Shown here piece after piece: positions 1 to 5,235 of a stretch of DNA of 7,316 nucleotides; position 1 is the stretch's first letter; every line of letters starts with the position of its first letter. The notes beneath the pieces were generated by a model that was given only the letters and a program-made list of their open reading frames with translations, did not search any database and was not told the origin of the DNA. A program made the translations under genes and the position numbers. This stretch comes from Fischerella sp. (lineage in GTDB: Bacteria > Cyanobacteriota > Cyanobacteriia > Cyanobacteriales > Nostocaceae). The stretch spans positions 1 through 7,316 of the forward strand of contig JANZYY010000249.1 of NCBI GenBank assembly GCA_026419705.1, given 5' to 3'.

Positions 1-471
1 GACTGTCCCGAATAGAGACAGAGGACACCAAGCTACGACAGTGGTAGCCCAGCGGGCGCTGTTTGTACCATGATGTTCTAAAACCCAAAAATAAACACAG
101 TAAAGTGCTGCAAGGAATGCGAGGTTATTTACGAGTAAGCCTGCAACTTCAAATGATAAGCCCAGGCTCATAACAGCACGAAGCATTAAAGGAAACAATG
201 GGAAAAAAGCAATATTATGTTGACGTCCGTCATTGACAAATTCATACCCAGATGTAGCTATGTTGTGATAGTGTACGCTATCCCAAGCATGAAATACTCC
301 CCAACCAAAGCTGGGAATAATTCCATCTTCAGGTTTGGGTAGATTGGGTGCGAGCAACAACATGGCAGTCCAAATAAATAATCGGCTGACAAGCCAAATT
401 GCTGTTGGAAAAATAAGATCATTTTCCCATAAACTTTTTTTGATAAATATCTGAACTTGAGCCATAAGCAT
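1..471 (-). CDS. PIG-V-like membrane mannosyltransferase family protein, copy A (partial, C-terminus outside window)
   Basis: The frame is open for 157 codons from an ATG at 471 to the window edge; its C-terminal part lies beyond position 1. It is a close paralog of the complete gene at 3819-5093: about 90 of 129 residues agree, without gaps, in a hand alignment from WLVSRLFIW to CPLSLF. Visible motifs are WDSVHYHNIA (residues 63-72) in the first long loop, with the acidic residue expected of GT-C catalysis, and AFFPLFP (88-94). Both are typical of bacterial relatives of PIG-V (Pfam Mannosyl_trans2, CAZy GT76). Predicted helices lie near residues 20-42, 88-107 and 113-130. The ATG at 471 is preferred over the in-frame ATG at 465 because its Met-Leu start matches copy B, and an AAGGAG lies 12 bases upstream. 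A stop lies in frame further upstream. Acceptor and donor are unknown; a polyprenyl-phosphate-sugar donor is inferred from the family. Confidence 0.85.
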   Translation of the reverse strand, partial: MLMAQVQIFIKKSLWENDLIFPTAIWLVSRLFIWTAMLLLAPNLPKPEDGIIPSFGWGVFHAWDSVHYHNIATSGYEFVNDGRQHNIAFFPLFPLMLRAVMSLGLSFEVAGLLVNNLAFLAALYCVYFWVLEHHGTNSARWATTVVAWCPLSLFGTV

Positions 472-478
472 GAATGTT

Positions 479-547
479 TTAAACTCCTTGATTCATCCTT
501 GGACCTATGGCTGTGACGCTGTCATTTATATGTAATAATTTGTGCAT
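479..547 (-). promoter_or_regulatory. possible 22-codon leader peptide ORF upstream of PIG-V-like copy A
   Basis: On the minus strand, ATG at 547 is preceded by AGAGGAG with only 4 bases between. It opens a 22-codon frame starting MHKLLHIND and ending RMNQGV, closed by TAA at 481-479, only 7 bases before the ATG of copy A. Its 3' end contains the AAGGAG that would serve copy A, an arrangement seen in translationally coupled leader peptides. The peptide resembles nothing I recognise, and I see no equivalent frame upstream of copy B. It could be coincidental: a frame this short is common by chance, and the ribosome binding site is the main reason to record it. Confidence 0.25.
484..489 (-). promoter_or_regulatory. 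Shine-Dalgarno sequence of PIG-V-like copy A
   Basis: AAGGAG on the minus strand ends 12 bases before the ATG at 471 (18 before the ATG at 465). The spacing is long but usable for 471, and this is the only strong ribosome binding site next to any of the main genes here. It lies inside the last codons of the small open frame at 479-547, so translation of that frame would pass over it. Confidence 0.45.
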
Positions 548-746
548 TTCACTCCTCTCTCAAGATAAATAACCACTGAAATTAAATAGTCTATAAAATT
601 GAGAGCTACTACTGAAATAGTATTAATTATTATCTTCAGAGATTATCCATAAATTGATAGTATTTATATGAACAATTGTGGCAGAAAATGAAAATTGATT
701 AAATTCACTAGATTTCACTAGAAAAAGGAGCAATTTTGCGGCAGGG
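548..746. other. AT-rich intergenic region upstream of PIG-V-like copy A
   Basis: With the leader frame, this forms the 275-base gap between the stop of the GT39-like gene and copy A. No convincing -35/-10 pair was found for the minus strand; a TATAGA within 588-600 and a GATAAT near 645 are only possible -10 elements. Two short direct repeats are visible: ACYACTGAAAT at 572-582 and 608-618, and tandem TTCACTAGAW at 704-713 and 714-723. The ACAATTGT palindrome lies at 672-679. No clear terminator for the GT39-like gene was seen. Confidence 0.4.
672..679. promoter_or_regulatory. ACAATTGT palindrome (copy 1 of 4)
   Basis: Perfect 8-base palindrome ACAATTGT in the gap upstream of PIG-V-like copy A, 201 bases before its ATG. 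The same octamer occurs at 2206-2213, 3709-3716 and 5228-5235 and nowhere else in the window. Regulatory function is inference only. Confidence 0.2.
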
Positions 747-2204
747 TTACTTCAAAACATAATGTTCCTCAGTTTCTAGATGATTGCTGTAAGTTCTAGA
801 GTAATTATCCTTGATATAATTCATGAGATTGCGATCGCTCTTAATTTGACCAGTCCATCTGGTTAGGATAATTTGCTCAGGACGATAATCTTGTAAAACA
901 GCAAGCATTTTTGTTGATGTTAAATCTCCAGAATTCAATCTTTTATATGACATCACAGCAATTTCTGGAGGTACGCGTAAACCGGCATAAAATCCATAGA
1001 TAGGATTATCCGTAAATATCCATTGGGTGGAATTTTTATATTTTAAAACCATCTGTACAATTTCCATATTCTTAGGTACAGTTCCTCGAGGGTTAGGAGG
1101 AGTTATAATAATTAAGTAAATCAGAATTAAAATAAAAATATAAGGAATTGTAAGTATCTTCAGATTTATGAAATTAAATTTACTATTAAATTTACTATGA
1201 TTTTTTGGTATCACTGAATCAGTGAATAAATCAAATCCATAAGCAGCCAACCAACATATGGGAATAGCGAGCAAAGGGTAATAATGATACCAAATCGGTT
1301 GATGTTTAAGTAAAATTAATGTAGCAGTAACTAGCCATGCGAACGGGAAAATACCATTTTTTTGTTTTTTGGAAAAAATAGCCCAAATACCGATGAAAGC
1401 AAGAAATATATAATCATAATCTTGACTAATCATGTAATTGAGATATTTGAGATTATTAAAGTTTTCTAGCCTTAAATCTGACGGTTGGTTGAAGTGAGTG
1501 ACAAGTAGTTGTTCGTAATTCCAAAATTGTTGATATTGTAAACCAAGCAATATATAAACAAATACCAAAGATGTTAACCATAATGCAATATTTTTTAACT
1601 TATCAATATATTTGCTTGGTAAAATTAAGAGTTCAAAAAGTATTAGAGGTATTAAAAAAAGAGTAAATAATTTTGTTTGCAAAGATAGGGCGAGAAAACC
1701 ACCAGATAAAACTAGATATAAACTATAATAATTTATTTTATACAAATACAAAAAATAAATAGATAGCATTGCTAATGCAAGCGATGGAATACCAATCATC
1801 ACGGAAATACTGAGACGAATATATAGCCAAGAAGTGAATAATAAAATAGTGGCTACTAAAGCTGCTAAACTTCCTATGGTAAGGCGAATAATTTGATAAA
1901 AGCACCATATTAATAGTGCTGAAAAGAGAAGTGTTAACAAGCGGGCAGCAAATATTGAGTTACCAAATATTTTTAACCAATGCGATAAAAGAATAGTAAA
2001 AACAGGTGGTTGGTCGTTCCAAATTTCGGTATAGAGAGCAAAACCTTGTGAGTAAAGAAAGGCTTTCATCAAATTAAAACCTTCATCATAGTCGAATTCA
2101 AAAGTTTGCGCGATCGGCTGAAACCGAATGAGAATTACCAAGCCAACAAACAGAACTATACTTAACAGCTGCAAAAGAATATTTTTACATCTGAGCATAC
2201 TCAT
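747..2204 (-). CDS. GT39/PMT_2-like integral membrane glycosyltransferase
   Basis: 485 residues, about 9-11 predicted helices, then a C-terminal soluble part from about residue 372. The first extracytoplasmic loop holds FDYDEGFN (37-44), whose Asp-Glu pair (D40-E41) is the catalytic and metal-binding signature of the PMT/ArnT branch of GT-C enzymes. NDQPPVFT (63-70) and HQPIWYHYYPLLAIP (301-315) are further family landmarks. The C-terminal motif TDNPIYGFYAGLRVPPE (398-414) recurs in bacterial relatives as I recall them. The enzyme probably moves a sugar from a polyprenyl-phosphate donor to an acceptor on the outer face of the membrane; sugar and acceptor cannot be read from sequence. The ATG at 2204 is the first possible start, but no Shine-Dalgarno precedes it or the ATG at 2198. 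The gene is markedly AT-rich: sampled rows give 18-32% GC against 37-43% in neighbours. It carries an in-frame 12-base tandem duplication (SKFN-SKFN, residues 337-344). Confidence 0.85.
   Translation of the reverse strand: MSMLRCKNILLQLLSIVLFVGLVILIRFQPIAQTFEFDYDEGFNLMKAFLYSQGFALYTEIWNDQPPVFTILLSHWLKIFGNSIFAARLLTLLFSALLIWCFYQIIRLTIGSLAALVATILLFTSWLYIRLSISVMIGIPSLALAMLSIYFLYLYKINYYSLYLVLSGGFLALSLQTKLFTLFLIPLILFELLILPSKYIDKLKNIALWLTSLVFVYILLGLQYQQFWNYEQLLVTHFNQPSDLRLENFNNLKYLNYMISQDYDYIFLAFIGIWAIFSKKQKNGIFPFAWLVTATLILLKHQPIWYHYYPLLAIPICWLAAYGFDLFTDSVIPKNHSKFNSKFNFINLKILTIPYIFILILIYLIIITPPNPRGTVPKNMEIVQMVLKYKNSTQWIFTDNPIYGFYAGLRVPPEIAVMSYKRLNSGDLTSTKMLAVLQDYRPEQIILTRWTGQIKSDRNLMNYIKDNYSRTYSNHLETEEHYVLK
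831..838. repeat. HIP1 octamer GCGATCGC
   Basis: Highly iterated palindrome of cyanobacterial genomes, here inside the 3' part of the GT39-like gene; taxonomic marker rather than a known functional site. Confidence 0.8.
1176..1199. repeat. 12-base in-frame tandem duplication in the GT39-like gene
   Basis: Two adjacent 12-base units (1176-1187 and 1188-1199) match at 11 of 12 positions and encode SKFN twice. They fall in a polar segment between two predicted helices, where a four-residue insertion should be tolerated. Probably a slippage product. Confidence 0.6.
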
Positions 2205-2205
2205 G

Positions 2206-2213
2206 ACAATTGT
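2206..2213. promoter_or_regulatory. ACAATTGT palindrome (copy 2 of 4)
   Basis: Perfect ACAATTGT palindrome one base upstream of the ATG of the GT39-like gene (2204), where a ribosome binding site would be expected and none is present. It could affect translation initiation or be a protein site; function is not shown. Confidence 0.25.
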
Positions 2214-2216
2214 AAA

Positions 2217-2286
2217 TAGTTATTAGTTAGTGGTTAGTGGTTAGTAGTTAACAACCAACTACTAACTACTATCTACTAACTGCTAT
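2217..2286. repeat. STRR-type heptamer tract with an inverted second half (long hairpin)
   Basis: Ten consecutive 7-base units run in one phase. Five are of TRGTTAN type (2217-2251), and five are complementary CWACYAN-type units (2252-2286). The strand switch at the centre makes a hairpin with arms 2225-2249 and 2257-2281 around a 7-base loop: 22 Watson-Crick pairs, two G-T pairs and one T-T mismatch of 25. The tract almost fills the gap between the DUF2079 gene and the GT39-like gene. The G-T pairs favour folding of a plus-strand transcript; in the minus-strand mRNA they become C-A mismatches. Heptamer tracts of this kind are the STRR sequences of heterocystous cyanobacteria. No T-run follows on the minus strand, so a terminator role is doubtful. 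Confidence 0.8.
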
Positions 2287-2298
2287 CTAATTTTTTAG

Positions 2299-3705
2299 CT
2301 AAGACTTCTTCACAAATAAATAAACATCATCACGCTGGTACCTTAGTTGAAACAATGCATTATCTTTTAATTGATTAATTAATTTGCTAACTACCTCTGA
2401 ATTGCCACCACCTCCGGGATGACGGAGATTGAGCAATATGTAGTCAAAATGATTTAAATCAGCAGGTGGCGGAATTTGATCGTCAACATATTGAATTTGG
2501 GAGCGGTGGGTTAAATGCGGAGTTATGCTGTGGGTAGTTAAAACAGCGCCTTGAGTTTGAACTTGGGCGATCGCTTGTCGGGTTGCTTGCCAAGTATCGA
2601 GTTCGCCTAAGTATACAGACCAAAAATTGCCGTACTTTGCGAATGCAAAGAAAGCCACCACTACCCACAGAATCATAGCCTTTCTAGTACGCAGCCATCC
2701 TCTACCAGCAGCGAGAGTAGAAATTACACTTAACAATAGAAAAGGCAATACTGGTAGTGAATATTGTTGAGTTAAATCTCGTTGTACATGTAATTCAGAA
2801 AGAGAATTTACCACTAGCACTGGGATAACACTCACCAAAGGAGTCAAATGTTGTGGCGCAAGTCCCCAAATTACCGGCGCAATCAACAATGCTAGATATT
2901 CCAGAGTTGCGAGTGAAAATATTTTCCCCAACACCAACCCTGGCTTTAAAACCAAATTACGGGCGATCTCAAAAACTGAATCACCTAGATAAGTGTAGCG
3001 AGCTACTGCTGCTGCTTCATTATTGCTGAAAAAGGGAATAATTATTTGGCTAGCAATTAAAAACCAGCTAATACCAGCCAATAGAGCAAATAATCCACAA
3101 AATCGCCGTTTTTCAAACAGTAGTAACCAGATACCCATTGCTGCCACTGTTAGCGATAACACGGCTTTACAGCCCAAAACAAAGATCGCACCTAAACAAA
3201 ACCATTCCGTCTTACCTTGCCGTGCTGCCCAAATTGAACCCAGAAATACAGGTATGGCCATTACTTCTGGGTGGAACTCATACAAGTTGACATTAAAAAT
3301 TAACGGATACAGCAGGTAAACTACTGCCATTGCCACTGCTTGGCTTTCTTTCAGTCCTGCTTGACGACTAAGATGGTAAGTGGGCAATGCACCTAAAGCC
3401 AAGGAAATAGCTTGCACAGCTAATAGCCAGTAGGCACTTGGGTAAATTTTGTAGAGTAGAGCCAATGGATAGACTGCCCAAGCTGCATGGTTACCCATGT
3501 GATGAAAGCCAAGGATAGAAGAAATCGGCGCTTGTCCCTGGCCGATTAAGTAAACTACCTGGTCATAAATTCCGATATCGAAGGCTCCTGATTGAAACAG
3601 TGCGTGTCGGACACTGCTGCAAGCAAATAAAACCAGGGCACTAATGCAGACTGCTGAACCGACAGTGCCAAGCTGAAAAAATTGTTTTTTCACTCCTAAT
3701 TGCAA
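2299..3705 (-). CDS. DUF2079 polytopic membrane protein (predicted GT-C glycosyltransferase-like)
   Basis: 468 residues with about 9-10 hydrophobic segments. It carries the landmarks of DUF2079: FDIGIYDQ (42-49), GNHAAW (71-76), GALPTYHLSRQ (105-115), the histidine motif EFHPEVMAIP (143-152) and a late QYSLPVLPFL (314-323). A soluble C-terminal part (from about 365) contains TTHSITPHLTHR and a GGGGN stretch near 431-435. The family has no settled biochemical function; its fold and early acidic loop place it with GT-C glycosyltransferases, and its neighbours fit that. The frame opens with TTG at 3705. A GTG at 3693 is the alternative but has AGGA directly against it, too close for initiation. 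No in-frame ATG lies near the start, and a stop lies upstream in the same frame, so TTG is kept with moderate confidence. The stop is TAG at 2301-2299. The gap to PIG-V-like copy B is 113 bases, so co-transcription is possible. Confidence 0.85.
   Translation of the reverse strand: MQLGVKKQFFQLGTVGSAVCISALVLFACSSVRHALFQSGAFDIGIYDQVVYLIGQGQAPISSILGFHHMGNHAAWAVYPLALLYKIYPSAYWLLAVQAISLALGALPTYHLSRQAGLKESQAVAMAVVYLLYPLIFNVNLYEFHPEVMAIPVFLGSIWAARQGKTEWFCLGAIFVLGCKAVLSLTVAAMGIWLLLFEKRRFCGLFALLAGISWFLIASQIIIPFFSNNEAAAVARYTYLGDSVFEIARNLVLKPGLVLGKIFSLATLEYLALLIAPVIWGLAPQHLTPLVSVIPVLVVNSLSELHVQRDLTQQYSLPVLPFLLLSVISTLAAGRGWLRTRKAMILWVVVAFFAFAKYGNFWSVYLGELDTWQATRQAIAQVQTQGAVLTTHSITPHLTHRSQIQYVDDQIPPPADLNHFDYILLNLRHPGGGGNSEVVSKLINQLKDNALFQLRYQRDDVYLFVKKS
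2567..2574. repeat. HIP1 octamer GCGATCGC
   Basis: Second HIP1 site, inside the 3' half of the DUF2079 gene. Confidence 0.8.
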
Positions 3706-3706
3706 G

Positions 3707-3718
3707 CAACAATTGTTG
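3707..3718. promoter_or_regulatory. 12-base perfect palindrome at the DUF2079 gene start (contains ACAATTGT, copy 3 of 4)
   Basis: CAACAATTGTTG is a perfect 12-base palindrome one base upstream of the TTG start at 3705, with the shared octamer at 3709-3716. It occupies the position of a ribosome binding site, which is otherwise missing. It could be a repressor operator or a small RNA hairpin at the start codon; neither is shown. Confidence 0.3.
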
Positions 3719-3748
3719 TTAATATTTTCTTAACCTTATCATCTTACG

Positions 3749-3770
3749 ATCTCCGGGAAAAAACGGAGAT
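3749..3770. terminator. 7-bp stem-loop between PIG-V-like copy B and the DUF2079 gene
   Basis: Perfect arms ATCTCCG (3749-3755) and CGGAGAT (3764-3770) enclose an 8-base loop. On the minus strand the loop contains a T-run, but no T-run follows the stem, so it is not a standard intrinsic terminator of copy B. It may be an attenuator, an mRNA processing or stabilising hairpin, or part of the DUF2079 leader, whose start lies 43 bases further on. Confidence 0.3.
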
Positions 3771-3817
3771 GAATAATTAGTAATTAATGATTAAGAATTG
3801 GTAATTACCCATTATTC
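3771..3817. repeat. degenerate heptamer tract and inverted repeat just after PIG-V-like copy B
   Basis: Arms 3771-3786 and 3802-3817 pair at 14 of 16 positions, and a perfect GGTAATTACC palindrome lies at 3800-3809. The same stretch reads as six 7-base units (3775-3816: AATTAGT, AATTAAT, GATTAAG, AATTGGT, AATTACC, CATTATT), a degenerate STRR-like tract. It begins one base after the TAG stop of copy B and abuts the GC-richer stem-loop at 3749-3770. Confidence 0.55.
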
Positions 3818-3818
3818 A

Positions 3819-5093
3819 CTAGCCTACCCAGAGTTCTTGAGCAAACCGCACAGAGAAACTGGCAAGTAAAATTGCAAAGAAGCACAAGGTTATGTATCCC
3901 CAACGAGAATGACGAGACAATAACACGCCAAGGGCGATGCTGAATGAGACAATACCGTAAACAATGCGACTGAGCGACCAGGTTCCGCCAGAGGCAAAAA
4001 TTAATCCTAAACCACAGAAACCATAAATCACAGTCATTTGGGTCAATTGCCCACGTAAGTGCCACAACAAGTAAGCACCACCCAAAACCGAAATAGTGTT
4101 AATCAACGGATCGCCCGCTACTATCCATAAAATTAGAAATAAAGCTGCAAAGCCATAATCCACTTTCACCGCGCCCAAGCGTTGACGATAGCGCCAGATG
4201 AAATAACCAAGGGCGACGATGACAGCAAAAAGTAGAGGATGCAGGGGGTCTTTTAACCAGCCATGTTGCCAATTGGTGGTACCAACTATAATTTGCATGA
4301 GCATTTTCCACCAACCCTGCCAATCAAACCCCAGGGTTGAGCGCCATCCCTTTTGTGCATTCACAAATGCCAGGGGATCGCCAAATTCAATGGCACAATA
4401 GAGGCTAAACAATAGTATTCCCCCAGAAGCAGTCAAACCAGCAATATAGGCAATTAGCGATCGCCCCTCTTTCCAAGCAGTAATTAAAAAAGCTGGAATC
4501 AGTGCTATTCCCGTCGGGCGTGTTGCTGTTGCCATTGCCCCACAAAGAGCAGCCCAGCCATATTGCTCTTCCTCAAAAGCCCGCAAAGCCGACGAACTCA
4601 AAAATAAATACAAGCCTTCAGTATAAATTACTGCTGTAAACAACGAGGGCGGACACCACGCCAGTACAACAGTTGACCAACGCGCCTCCTGGATACCGTT
4701 ACATTCCTTCATCCAAAAGTATACGCAATAAAGTGTGGCTAAAAATGCGACGTTGTTTACTAGTTCTCCTGCCACTTCAAATGGCAAACCCAGGCTCATT
4801 ACTCCCCGAACGATGAGAGGAAACAAGGGAAAAAAAGCAATATTATGCCCCTTGCCGTCATTGAGGTATTCATACCCAAAAGTGGCGATACTGCGGTAAT
4901 GTACGCTATCCCAAGCCTCAAATACCCCTAAGCCAAAAGTAGCAGCTTTTCCTCCTGGTGGTGCATCTAAAACAGGAGCAAGCAACAACATGGCACTCCA
5001 AATTACCAGTCTGCTGGCCAGCCACATCGCTGCTGGAAATAGTAAATCGTTTTTGCATAAATCTTTTCTAATCACTATCTGCTGTTGAAGCAT
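3819..5093 (-). CDS. PIG-V-like membrane mannosyltransferase family protein, copy B (complete)
   Basis: 424 residues with about ten hydrophobic segments spread over the whole length. Landmarks in order: WDSVHYRSIA (61-70) with the loop-1 aspartate D62, AFFPLFP (86-92), YTEGLYLF (157-164), ATRPTG (190-195), GDPLAFVNAQKGW (238-250) and GGTWSLSRI (369-377). This order matches bacterial homologs of eukaryotic PIG-V (Mannosyl_trans2, GT76), integral membrane enzymes expected to use a polyprenyl-phosphate-linked sugar. Bacterial substrates are mostly unknown, so mannose is a family label only. The ATG at 5093 is the only sensible start: no ATG, GTG or TTG lies between it and the upstream in-frame TGA, and the Met-Leu start aligns with copy A. 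No good Shine-Dalgarno is visible. It is the first of four minus-strand glycosyltransferase-like genes and diverges from dxr across 140 bases. Confidence 0.9.
   Translation of the reverse strand: MLQQQIVIRKDLCKNDLLFPAAMWLASRLVIWSAMLLLAPVLDAPPGGKAATFGLGVFEAWDSVHYRSIATFGYEYLNDGKGHNIAFFPLFPLIVRGVMSLGLPFEVAGELVNNVAFLATLYCVYFWMKECNGIQEARWSTVVLAWCPPSLFTAVIYTEGLYLFLSSSALRAFEEEQYGWAALCGAMATATRPTGIALIPAFLITAWKEGRSLIAYIAGLTASGGILLFSLYCAIEFGDPLAFVNAQKGWRSTLGFDWQGWWKMLMQIIVGTTNWQHGWLKDPLHPLLFAVIVALGYFIWRYRQRLGAVKVDYGFAALFLILWIVAGDPLINTISVLGGAYLLWHLRGQLTQMTVIYGFCGLGLIFASGGTWSLSRIVYGIVSFSIALGVLLSRHSRWGYITLCFFAILLASFSVRFAQELWVG
4457..4464. repeat. HIP1 octamer GCGATCGC
   Basis: Third HIP1 site, inside PIG-V-like copy B. 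Confidence 0.8.
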
Positions 5094-5233
5094 AAGCTGG
5101 AGTGTTGGCAGGGACTGTTTGCCCTTGAGTTTATGGATACTTCAATAACATACTCAAAAATGTGATTTTATTGCTGTTATTTGTGAGTGCTGAGCAATTT
5201 ATAGTGGAATTGTTTGTCGATCCTTAAACAATT
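5094..5233. promoter_or_regulatory. divergent intergenic region between PIG-V-like copy B and dxr
   Basis: This 140-base AT-rich region must hold the promoters of two divergent genes. Overlapping possible -10 elements are TATAGT on the plus strand (5200-5205, for dxr) and TATAAA on the minus strand (5203-5198, for copy B), but neither has a recognisable -35 at normal spacing. No riboswitch or tRNA was recognised. The right end contains the ACAATTGT palindrome that runs into the dxr start codon. Confidence 0.4.
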
Positions 5234-5235
5234 GT
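5228..5235. promoter_or_regulatory. ACAATTGT palindrome overlapping the dxr start (copy 4 of 4)
   Basis: The octamer covers the six bases before the dxr GTG start and the first two bases of that codon (5234-5235). An in-frame TAA at 5225-5227 fixes the start here, so the overlap does not depend on start choice. A role in initiation control is conjecture. Confidence 0.25.

Noticed and set aside
2483..2668. 61-codon alternative frame inside the DUF2079 gene
   Set aside because: Same-strand shadow of the C-terminal soluble part of DUF2079, with no protein features of its own.
3023..3319. 98-codon open frame on the plus strand
   Set aside because: Lies wholly antisense to the well-supported DUF2079 gene, has no recognisable domain, and is explained by that gene's complementary strand.
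3805..4323. Alternative-frame open stretches inside PIG-V-like copy B
   Set aside because: They overlap a gene with all family motifs in order and encode nothing recognisable.
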